Assembly: GCA_035342635.1 (NCBI GenBank)
Contig: DAOQXO010000049.1
Coordinates: 1-17,873 of the forward strand
Length of the DNA stretch: 17,873 bases
Direction: 5' to 3'
Source: CADEFQ01 sp035342635
Lineage (GTDB): Bacteria > Pseudomonadota > Gammaproteobacteria > Steroidobacterales > Steroidobacteraceae
Part shown: in pieces, positions 1 to 6,467 of the stretch
How the letters are laid out: every line of letters begins with the position of its first letter
Position numbering within the stretch: the stretch's first letter is position 1
The notes under the pieces: model-generated
The model's database searches: none
Seen by the model: the letters and a program-made list of their open reading frames with translations, nothing else
Told to the model about the DNA's origin: nothing
Made by a program: the position numbers and the translations under genes

Positions 1-806
1 GAACTTGCGGACCGCATCTACATTCAGTTGTGGAGAGCTTAGCAAATCAGGAAATGCGCTCCAGCCGGAACTCCGTGCGCTTCACCGCCTCCTTCACCCG
101 CGAGCTTAGCAAATCAGGAAATGCGCTCCAGCCGGAACACAGCGCCGGCTGCATCGACGTTTGCCCGGGAGCTTAGCAAATCAGGAAATGCGCTCCAGCC
201 GGAACCTGCATTTGCAGGATGTACTTCTCGCGGAGAGCTTAGCAAATCAGGAAATGCGCTCCAGCCGGAACTGGTGTACGTGGCGATTATGGAGACTCGC
301 AGAGCTTAGCAAATCAGGAAATGCGCTCCAGCCGGAACGGCCCGTAGCGGCGGGGCATCGGGCGGCGAGAGCTTAGCAAATCAGGAAATGCGCTCCAGCC
401 GGAACTTGTTCGCCTCGACATCCGGGAACTTGACGGAGCTTAGCAAATCAGGAAATGCGCTCCAGCCGGAACGGTCGTGGGCTGCGATGAATCCTGCCCG
501 GTGAGCTTAGCAAATCAGGAAATGCGCTCCAGCCGGAACTACTGGTCAGGTCAGCCGCCAGCAAGGCCAGAGCTTAGCAAATCAGGAAATGCGCTCCAGC
601 CGGAACGACTACGCTCACGAGAAGGGAACTGCCGAAGAGCTTAGCAAATCAGGAAATGCGCTCCAGCCGGAACTGCGCTCATTCGTACGATCATCCAGCC
701 GGGAGCTTAGCAAATCAGGAAATGCGCTCCAGCCGGAACGACGAGATGTACTACAACGATGTGATGCAGGAGCTTAGCAAATCAGGAAATGCGCTCCAGC
801 CGGAAC
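1..806. CRISPR. CRISPR array, type II-C-like repeat, cut by window start
   Basis: Twelve identical 37-bp repeats begin at 35, 102, 169, 235, 302, 369, 436, 503, 570, 637, 703 and 770. The repeat starts GAGCTTAGCAAATC and ends CCAGCCGGAAC on the plus strand. Bases 1-4 (GAAC) are the tail of one more repeat, so the array continues upstream and twelve spacers are complete. Ten spacers are 30 bp; those at 206-234 and 674-702 are 29 bp. Spacers share no sequence with one another. On the minus strand the repeat begins GTTCCGGCTGG, contains CATTTC and ends TTTGCTAAGCTC. This matches the GTT..GCT..CATTTC..TGCTA skeleton of the Neisseria type II-C repeat as I remember it. The absence of a strong internal hairpin also fits type II. 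Functional transcription would then run on the minus strand, which is an inference. No cas gene or anti-repeat was found in the window. Confidence 0.97.
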
Positions 807-954
807 GTATTCCGCCACGTCGGCCCGGACACGATCGCACCCCATCGCGTCGCCTGCACCCCGACCGGCCTATTCGTTGCCTCCGATTGACATACATCAG
901 GTCGCATTCCGCGGTTCGGGTGTCTGATTGCAGATAGCCTCTGGAGGTCCCTAC
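807..954. other. Array-flanking intergenic region
   Basis: These 148 bases follow the last repeat and precede the porin start. They hold no repeat remnant, no recognisable anti-repeat and no gene. They are not AT-rich, unlike many CRISPR leaders. A consensus TTGACA lies at 887-892, but no convincing -10 box sits 15-19 bases downstream, so the porin promoter is not resolved. If the array is read on the minus strand, this region would be its 5' flank. Confidence 0.5.
943..947 (+). promoter_or_regulatory. Shine-Dalgarno of the porin gene
   Basis: GGAGG lies 7 bases before the ATG at 955. It selects that start over the upstream in-frame TTG at 928, and the protein then begins directly with a signal peptide. 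Confidence 0.8.
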
Positions 955-2196
955 ATGAAGTCGAGAGCACTGTACCTTTTGAGCTTCGCGGCGCTGGCTG
1001 CGTGCGCATCGTACGTGCATGCAGATGAGCAGCAGCAATCCGTGGATGCGGCGCTGAAGGCCACGGTGCCACTGGTGGACGTGCGCCTGCGCTACGAGAA
1101 CGTCGACCAGGACGGGCTTCCCGAGAACGCTGACGCCCTGACGCTGCGCGCGAGGCTGGGCTTCGAGACCGGCAAGGCCTGGAACACCTCGATGCTGGTC
1201 GAGGGCAATTTCATGCTGCCGCTGCAGAACGACTATCGGGCCGATCCGGCCGTCGCACGCAACGTGCAGTATCCGGTGGTTGCCGATCCGGAGAACTACG
1301 CGATCAACCGCCTGCAGCTGATCAACACCTCGCTGCCGCAGACGACGATCACCCTGGGCCGGCAGCGGATCAACCTGGACGACCAGCGCTTCATCGGCAA
1401 TGTGGGCTGGCGCCAGAACGAGCAGACTTACGATGCATTACGCGTCGTGAACAAGAGCGTCAAGAACCTCACGCTGGACGTGACCTGGATGAACCAGGTC
1501 AACCGCGTGTTCGGCAAGGATTCCCCGCAGGGTCGTTACAGTGGCGACAGCCTGCTCGCGAATGTGGGATATCGCCTGCCTGTCGGTGTGCTGACGGGCT
1601 TCGGCTACCTGCTCTCCTTCGATCCCATGGGAACGGTTCCCGCCGCGCAGGATTCATCCGCGACCTGGGGCCTGCGGTTCAATGGCGAACGCGCCCTGCA
1701 GAACTCCGTCAAGCTGACCTACGCGGCCTCCTATGCGAATCAGCGTGAGCGCGGCGCGAACCCTCTGCGCTTCGAGAACGACTACTATCTCGCCGAGTTC
1801 GGCGCCGCGTATCGGCAGTTCAACGTGGGATTGGGCTGGGAGATTCTCGACGGTGACGGCAGCAAGGGTTTTGCGACCCCGCTCGCCACGCTGCACAAGT
1901 TCCAGGGCTGGGCCGACAAGTTCCTCGCGACGCCGGTGAACGGCATCGACGACCGCTACGCGAGTGCGGGCTTTGTCACGAAATCGGCCGGCCCGTTCGA
2001 CAGCCTCGCGCTGCTCGCGAGCCATCACCGGTTTCGCTCGCAACGCCTGTCGCAGGCCTACGGCTCCGAAACGGGCCTGCAGGTGCAGGTCAAGCGCCAC
2101 CGCTTCACCGGCATGCTCAAGTTCGCAGACTACGATGCCTCGGGCTTCGCAACCGACACGAGCAAGCTCTGGGTGCAGGTGGAATACGCGCGCTGA
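955..2196 (+). CDS. Outer-membrane porin, alginate-export-like beta-barrel
   Basis: A 413-residue protein predicted to form an outer-membrane beta-barrel. The N-terminus (MKSRALYLLSFAALAACASYVHA, shown here in two parts: residues 1-17 hydrophobic, 18-23 ending VHA) looks like a signal peptide with cleavage near residue 23. The mature part has many alternating-hydrophobicity strands. It includes the segment LGRQRINLDDQRFIGNVGW at about 134-152, which I associate with the alginate-export/OprD-like porins of proteobacteria (Alginate_exp family). The substrate is unknown and no alginate gene is nearby. It ends WVQVEYAR, so the last strand is not closed by a terminal Phe. An LAAC at residues 14-17 could be read as a lipobox, but a lipoprotein barrel would be unusual. 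It appears to be a single-gene unit: a strong hairpin follows the stop and the array precedes it. Confidence 0.8.
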   Translation: MKSRALYLLSFAALAACASYVHADEQQQSVDAALKATVPLVDVRLRYENVDQDGLPENADALTLRARLGFETGKAWNTSMLVEGNFMLPLQNDYRADPAVARNVQYPVVADPENYAINRLQLINTSLPQTTITLGRQRINLDDQRFIGNVGWRQNEQTYDALRVVNKSVKNLTLDVTWMNQVNRVFGKDSPQGRYSGDSLLANVGYRLPVGVLTGFGYLLSFDPMGTVPAAQDSSATWGLRFNGERALQNSVKLTYAASYANQRERGANPLRFENDYYLAEFGAAYRQFNVGLGWEILDGDGSKGFATPLATLHKFQGWADKFLATPVNGIDDRYASAGFVTKSAGPFDSLALLASHHRFRSQRLSQAYGSETGLQVQVKRHRFTGMLKFADYDASGFATDTSKLWVQVEYAR

Positions 2197-2209
2197 GACC
2201 GGCCCGCCA

Positions 2210-2234
2210 CTGCCGGGGCGCCGCGCCCCGGCAG
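2210..2234 (+). terminator. Strong GC hairpin after porin gene
   Basis: An 11-bp perfect inverted repeat (CTGCCGGGGCG and CGCCCCGGCAG) with a 3-base loop starts 13 bases after the porin stop. No T-run follows, so it may be a weak intrinsic terminator, a mRNA 3'-end stabiliser, or both. Confidence 0.6.
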
Positions 2235-2282
2235 GCTCATCGGGCGAACCACACCCACCCGGCTGACTGCGAGTTGGGTATC

Positions 2283-2302
2283 GTTGGCGCATGCGCGCCA
2301 AC
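2283..2302. promoter_or_regulatory. Inverted repeat upstream of the SDR gene
   Basis: GTTGGCGC and GCGCCAAC form 8-bp perfect arms around ATGC. The element lies 23 bases before the ATG at 2326. Its place between the hairpin and the ribosome binding site suits an operator or a 5' UTR hairpin; the binding factor is unknown. Confidence 0.4.
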
Positions 2303-2325
2303 GCGCGCGTCATCCGGGAGTCGCC

Positions 2326-3159
2326 ATGAAATCCATCACGCTGCTGCTTTGCTTCGGCCTGCTGTCCGCCAGCGCCCACGCACTCGACCTGCAACTGGAA
2401 GGCCGGCGCGCGCTGGTCACGGGGAGTACCTCCGGTATCGGCTACTCGATCGCCAGGGCGCTGCTGGCTGAAGGCGCCGACGTCATCGTCAACGGGCGTA
2501 CCGAGGACGGCGTGAAAGCGGCGATCGAAAAGCTGCGCGAGGAAACCGGCCGCACTGCGCGCGGATTCGCCGCGGACATGTCGACGCCCGGGGGCGCGAA
2601 CGCGATCCATGCGGCCTTCCCGGACGTCGAAATCCTCGTGAACAATGTCGGCGCCTATGGTGCGAAACCCTTCGAGCAGACCACGGACGAGGACTGGTAC
2701 CGGCTGATCGAGCTCAATGTGATGAGCGGCGTGCGGCTCTCGCGCCTTTACCTGCCCGGCATGCGCCAGCGCAACTGGGGACGCATCATTTTCATATCGA
2801 GCGAGAGCGCCTACCACATCCCGCCCGACAGCATCCAGTACGGCATGACCAAGGCCGCGCAGATCGCCGTGGCGCGCGGGCTCGCCGAAGCCACCGCAGG
2901 CACCCGGATCACCGTGAACAGCGTACTGCCCGGACCGACGCGGGCGCGGCCGGAGAGCGGCAAGGCCGCGGACGGGCGGCTGTGGGAAGAAGTCGAACGG
3001 CGGTTCTTTACCGAGCGGCGCCCGACGTCGCTCCTCAAGCGCTTCGGGCACCCCGACGAAATCGGCCACTTCGTCGCCTTCATCGCCAGCCCGCTGGCAT
3101 CCGCCACGACGGGCGCGGCTCTGCGCGCCGACGGCGGCACGGTCAAGAGCGCGTTCTAG
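2326..3159 (+). CDS. Short-chain dehydrogenase/reductase with apparent signal peptide
   Basis: A 277-residue classical SDR oxidoreductase. The Rossmann cofactor motif TGSTSGIG is at 32-39, NNVG at 106-109, and the catalytic tetrad is N131, S159, Y172 and K176 (YGMTK). NGR at 56-58 fits NADP(H) preference. The ATG at 2326 is supported by GGGAG five bases upstream. It adds MKSITLLLCFGLLSASAHA before the SDR core, which has a charged start, a hydrophobic stretch and an AHA cleavage site. Export would be odd because NAD(P)H is cytoplasmic, so this could instead be a membrane anchor or a mis-chosen start. However, there is no other ATG before the Rossmann core. The substrate is unknown. yggS follows 14 bases downstream and may be co-transcribed. 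Confidence 0.9.
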   Translation: MKSITLLLCFGLLSASAHALDLQLEGRRALVTGSTSGIGYSIARALLAEGADVIVNGRTEDGVKAAIEKLREETGRTARGFAADMSTPGGANAIHAAFPDVEILVNNVGAYGAKPFEQTTDEDWYRLIELNVMSGVRLSRLYLPGMRQRNWGRIIFISSESAYHIPPDSIQYGMTKAAQIAVARGLAEATAGTRITVNSVLPGPTRARPESGKAADGRLWEEVERRFFTERRPTSLLKRFGHPDEIGHFVAFIASPLASATTGAALRADGGTVKSAF

Positions 3160-3173
3160 GCGCAGGGCTGCGG

Positions 3174-3965
3174 ATGACCACCGATGACGGCCGCGCACCG
3201 CTCTCCGCTGCGGATATCGCGCGCTTCGGCCCCGATCCGTTCGCGACGTTCCGCGCCAATCTGGCGACGGTGGAGCAGCGCATCGCCCGCGCCTGCGCAC
3301 GGGCGGGGCGCGATCGCGCCTCCGTGCGGCTGCTGCCGGTGACCAAGACCGTGCCGGCCCACGTCCTGCGCTACGCGCACGCGGCCGGCATCAGGAATTT
3401 CGGCGAGAACAAGATCCAGGAGGCGAGTGCGAAGCACGAGGCGCTGGCGGATCTCGCGATCGAGTGGAGCATCGTCGGGCACCTGCAGACCAACAAGGCC
3501 AAGTACCTCGTCCGCTTCGCGCACGAGTTCCAGGCGCTCGACAGCCTGCGGCTCGCGGAGATCCTCGACCAGCGGCTCGCGAGCGAGAACCGCTCGCTCG
3601 ATGTCTACGTGCAGGTCAACACCTCCGGCGAGGCGAGCAAGTTCGGCCTGCAACCGGATGCGCTGCTGCCGTTCGTCGATGCGCTCGCGCAGTTCCCGCG
3701 CCTGAGACCACGCGGGCTGATGACGTTGGCACTGTTCAGCGCCGACATGGCGCGGGTCCGGCCCTGCTTCGTCCTCCTGCGCACGTTGCGCGACGCCGCC
3801 CTCGCGCGCCATCCCGGCATCGTCGGGCTCTCGATGGGCATGTCGGGCGACTTCGAAGCGGCGATCGAGGAAGGAGCGACGGTCGTGCGCGTCGGACAGG
3901 CCATTTTCGGCGAGCGCCCAACGCCGGACAGCCACTACTGGCCCGGGGCCGGTGCGCCGTCCTGA
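3174..3965 (+). CDS. yggS: YggS/PLPBP pyridoxal-phosphate homeostasis protein
   Basis: A 263-residue member of the YggS/PROSC family, a single-domain TIM-barrel protein that binds PLP without known catalysis and buffers cellular PLP. K58 in LLPVTKTVP is the expected PLP-binding lysine. Other family signatures are NFGENKIQEA, WSIVGHLQTNKAKYLV, VQVNTSGEASKFG, RGLMTLA and LSMGMSGDFEAAIEEGATVVRVGQAIFG. The N-terminus is about 20 residues longer than the E. coli protein; the ATG at 3174 is the first candidate after the SDR stop, with a weak AGGG before it. A later start is possible. The family often sits near proC or yggT, but neither is present here. It probably shares a transcript with the SDR gene. 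Confidence 0.93.
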   Translation: MTTDDGRAPLSAADIARFGPDPFATFRANLATVEQRIARACARAGRDRASVRLLPVTKTVPAHVLRYAHAAGIRNFGENKIQEASAKHEALADLAIEWSIVGHLQTNKAKYLVRFAHEFQALDSLRLAEILDQRLASENRSLDVYVQVNTSGEASKFGLQPDALLPFVDALAQFPRLRPRGLMTLALFSADMARVRPCFVLLRTLRDAALARHPGIVGLSMGMSGDFEAAIEEGATVVRVGQAIFGERPTPDSHYWPGAGAPS

Positions 3966-3975
3966 CGCACTGCCG

Positions 3976-4001
3976 CCCGCACCGCGCGGGTTTCTTTCGT
4001 T
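3976..4001 (+). terminator. Intrinsic terminator-like hairpin after yggS
   Basis: CCCGC and GCGGG form a 5-bp stem around ACCGC, followed at once by the T-rich tract TTTCTTTCGTT. It lies 11 bases after the yggS stop and probably ends the SDR-yggS transcript. Confidence 0.55.
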
Positions 4002-4003
4002 TA

Positions 4004-4017
4004 CCATTTATAAATGG
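4004..4017. promoter_or_regulatory. 14-bp palindrome spanning the malic enzyme start codon
   Basis: CCATTTATAAATGG is perfectly self-complementary and contains the ATG at 4014. It is strikingly AT-rich for this genome. No Shine-Dalgarno precedes the ATG. It could be an operator, or a hairpin that hides the start codon. Confidence 0.4.
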
Positions 4018-5312
4018 CACGAAGGATCCAGGAAGTCCTCCTCATCGAGACCCGGCACCGCCCGGGTTCGCTGGCGGCCGCGTTGCAGGTACTCGCGCAC
4101 CACGGCATCAACCTCGAGCACCTGCATGCGCTTTCGCGCGAGCGCGGCTGGACACGCTGGGAGCTCACGGTCGAGGTGACGCCGGCGATGCTCGAGGGCG
4201 CACTCAAAGCGCTCGACGGCCTCGCCGATGCGCGCTACGTGGGACGCTCCGACCGCGTCTTCCAGCGTCATCGGGGCGGCAAGATCGCCGTGCGGCCCAC
4301 TCTCGCGATCTCCACCCAGCAGATCCTGCGCGATGTCTACACGCCCGGTGTCGCGGTCGTCTCGACCGCCATCGCGGAGCAGCCCGAGCTTGCGCGTGAC
4401 TACACCATCAAGGGCCAGAGCGTCGCCGTCATCAGCAACGGCACGGCTGTGCTCGGCCTCGGTGCCGTCGGCCCGCTCGCCTCGCTGCCGGTCATCGAAG
4501 GAAAGGCCGCGCTGCTCGCCAGTCTCGTCGATGTCGTTGCGATGCCGCTTGCCGTCGAGGGACGCGACGTCGATGCGCTCGTCGCGGCCATTGCGGCGTT
4601 CGAGCCGTCGTTCGGCGCCATCCTGCTGGAGGATTTTTCCGCGCCCGACTGTTTCGAACTCGAGTCGCGCCTGCGCGCGCGGCTGCCGATTCCCGTCATG
4701 CACGACGACCAGCACGGCACTGCCGTCGTCGTGCTCGCGACACTGCTGCGCATCTGCCGGCGCTACGGACGCGAGCTGCACTCGCTCACGGTGGGCCAGG
4801 TCGGGCTCGGCGCCGCCGGGCTCGGCATCTGCTCGCTGCTTGCGCGCTACGGCTGCCGCTCGTTGCGCGGCACGGACATCAAGCCCGAGGCACTCGAACG
4901 CCTGCGCGCCATCGGCGGCACCCCCGACACGCTCGAGGGTGTGATGCAGCGCTGCGACGCCGTCGTGCTGACGAGCGGCGTGCCGGGTCTGGTCGAACCC
5001 GCGATGATCCGTCCGGGGCAGATCGTGCTGAGCCTGTCGAATCCCGATCCGGAAATCGACCCGATCGCCGCGCAGGATGCCGGCGCGGCGTTCGCGGCCG
5101 ACGGCAAGATCATCAACAACGTCCTCGGATTCCCGGGGATCTTTCGCGGCGCTCTCGATGCGCGGGCGAGCGCGATCACCGATGCCATGCTGTTCGCAGC
5201 GGCCGAGGCGCTCGCGGATCTCGCGCCCGAGGACGATGTCGCACCCAATCCGCTCGACCGCGAGGTGCATGCCGCGGTGGCCGCGCGCGTGCGTGCGGCC
5301 GCGGGGACGTAG
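4014..5312 (+). CDS. Malic enzyme with N-terminal ACT domain
   Basis: A 432-residue enzyme predicted to convert malate to pyruvate and CO2 with NAD(P)+. Residues 1 to about 75 form an ACT-type ligand-binding domain (VLLIETRHRPGSLAAALQVL), suggesting allosteric control. The malic domain follows: YTPGV supplies the catalytic Tyr, SNGTAVLGLGAVGPLASLPV is the family signature, and EGK supplies the catalytic Lys. LLEDFSAPDCFELE and PVMHDDQHGTA carry the metal ligands. VGLGAAGLG is the dinucleotide-binding loop and NNVLGFPGIFRGALD is the C-terminal signature. The common GRSDYPNQ before NNVLGFP is replaced by FAADGKII. There is no C-terminal phosphotransacetylase-like domain as in MaeB; a separate phosphotransacetylase lies at 11212. 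The start has no ribosome binding site and lies within a palindrome. Confidence 0.9.
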   Translation: MARRIQEVLLIETRHRPGSLAAALQVLAHHGINLEHLHALSRERGWTRWELTVEVTPAMLEGALKALDGLADARYVGRSDRVFQRHRGGKIAVRPTLAISTQQILRDVYTPGVAVVSTAIAEQPELARDYTIKGQSVAVISNGTAVLGLGAVGPLASLPVIEGKAALLASLVDVVAMPLAVEGRDVDALVAAIAAFEPSFGAILLEDFSAPDCFELESRLRARLPIPVMHDDQHGTAVVVLATLLRICRRYGRELHSLTVGQVGLGAAGLGICSLLARYGCRSLRGTDIKPEALERLRAIGGTPDTLEGVMQRCDAVVLTSGVPGLVEPAMIRPGQIVLSLSNPDPEIDPIAAQDAGAAFAADGKIINNVLGFPGIFRGALDARASAITDAMLFAAAEALADLAPEDDVAPNPLDREVHAAVAARVRAAAGT

Positions 5313-5329
5313 ATCCCGACTGCGAGTGC

Positions 5330-5348
5330 GGCCTGGCCTCCTCAGGCC
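5330..5348. terminator. Inverted repeat between convergent genes
   Basis: GGCCTG and CAGGCC pair around a 7-base loop in the 29-base gap between the malic enzyme stop and the convergent permease stop, overlapping the latter. There is no T-run, so it is only a possible bidirectional terminator. Confidence 0.25.
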
Positions 5349-6466
5349 ATACGGGCCAGGGCCCGGCGAAACCAGGCGAGCGAAGCCGTGAACAGCAGCG
5401 CGCCGATCACGAGCAGGGCCAGGAACTGCGGCCAGACGATCGCGAAGCCTGCACCGCGATAGAGGATGGCCTGCGCCAGCGCCACGAAGTGCGTGGTGGG
5501 CGCGCCGAGCATGATCCAGCGAACCAGGTCAGGCATGCTCTCGGGCGGCGTCATGCCGCCGGAGAGGATCTCGAGCGGCATCAGCACCAGCAGCATCAGC
5601 AGGCCGAACTGCGGCATGGAACGGGCGATGGTTGCGAGGAAAATGCCCATCGAGGTGGTGGCGAACAGCAGCAGCGCGGCACCCGCGAGGAACAGGCTGA
5701 TGGAGCCCTCGATCGGCACCCGCAGCCAGCCCTGGATTACCACCAGCAGCGACAGGCTTGATGCCAGCAGCACCACGAGAGCCATGGCCAGCACCTTGCT
5801 GCCCATGATCTGCATCGGGGTCACCGGCATCACCAGCAGGTGTTCGATCGTGCCGTGCTCGCGCTCGCGGATCAGCGCGGCGCCCGTGAGGATGATCGAC
5901 AGCATGGTGATGTTGCTGATCAGCTCCATCACCGATCCGAACCAGCGATCTTCCAGCTCCGGATTGAAGCGGGCGCGCAGCGCAAGATCGACCGGCGGGC
6001 TCGTGAGGCGCCGCTCGCGCTCGAGATATTCCTGCAACTCGCCGGTGACGATGCTCTGGATGTAGGCGCTGCCGATGTAGGCCTGGCTCATGCGCGTCGC
6101 GTCGACATTCAGCTGCAGCCCCGGAGATCGCCCGGCCAGCAGGTCGCGCTGGAAACCCGCGGGGATGTGCAGTGCGAAGGTATCGAGGCCCGCGTCCATG
6201 CGGGCGTCCATCTCGGTGGTGGTGATGAACCGGGGCGGAAGGAAGCGCGGCGGGTAGAAGGCATCGGCCATGCGGGCCGAGAGCGGCGTGGCGTCCTCGT
6301 CGATGACTGCAATGGCCGCGCTGTTCAGCGGCTCCGGCATCGCCGTCGCCGCGATATAGATGGCGCCGCTGAACGCATACACGATGAGCGCCAGCAGCAT
6401 CGGATCGCGCAGCAGGCTGCGCAGCTCCTTGGCGGTCAGGTGCAGAAAGTTGCGTTCGCCGCGCAT
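5342..6466 (-). CDS. yhhJ: ABC-2 type permease, YhhJ-like
   Basis: A 374-residue inner-membrane permease of the ABC-2 drug-exporter type. The order is a cytoplasmic N-terminus (HLTAKELRSLLRDP, typical of the family), a first membrane span at about 24-43, a large periplasmic domain to about 175, and then five or six spans ending at residue 366. The conserved stretches LTGAALIREREHGTIEHLLVMP and ILSGGMTPPESMP are typical of ABC-2 permeases. It is the third gene of the operon, starting one base after the rbbA stop. Its arrangement matches E. coli yhiI-rbbA-yhhJ, so it probably pairs with the permease half of RbbA to form an export channel. The substrate is unknown. Confidence 0.9.
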   Translation of the reverse strand: MRGERNFLHLTAKELRSLLRDPMLLALIVYAFSGAIYIAATAMPEPLNSAAIAVIDEDATPLSARMADAFYPPRFLPPRFITTTEMDARMDAGLDTFALHIPAGFQRDLLAGRSPGLQLNVDATRMSQAYIGSAYIQSIVTGELQEYLERERRLTSPPVDLALRARFNPELEDRWFGSVMELISNITMLSIILTGAALIREREHGTIEHLLVMPVTPMQIMGSKVLAMALVVLLASSLSLLVVIQGWLRVPIEGSISLFLAGAALLLFATTSMGIFLATIARSMPQFGLLMLLVLMPLEILSGGMTPPESMPDLVRWIMLGAPTTHFVALAQAILYRGAGFAIVWPQFLALLVIGALLFTASLAWFRRALARMA

Positions 6467-6467
6467 C

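Noticed and set aside
121..777. Several short plus-strand open frames with repeated peptides such as ELSKSGNALQPE and SLANQEMRSSRN
   Set aside because: They are translations of the CRISPR repeats and spacers, not genes or repeat proteins.
1..806. Type I or III assignment of the array
   Set aside because: The repeat lacks the central palindrome and the ATTGAAAC-type end common there, while 37/30-bp spacing and the GTT start on the minus strand fit type II better. The call stays provisional without cas genes.
887..892. TTGACA as the -35 box of a porin promoter
   Set aside because: No acceptable -10 hexamer lies 15-19 bases downstream.
917..932. Sigma-54-like GG...TTGCA with exact 10-base spacing upstream of the porin
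   Set aside because: The -24 half matches only the GG, and the start site would fall on the ribosome binding site.
1654..3300. A 548-residue minus-strand open frame and similar long antisense frames at 3156-4007, 4008-5270 and 12586-13347
   Set aside because: They lie opposite well-recognised genes, have Arg/Ala/Gly/Asp-rich composition with no domain, and arise from third-position GC bias.
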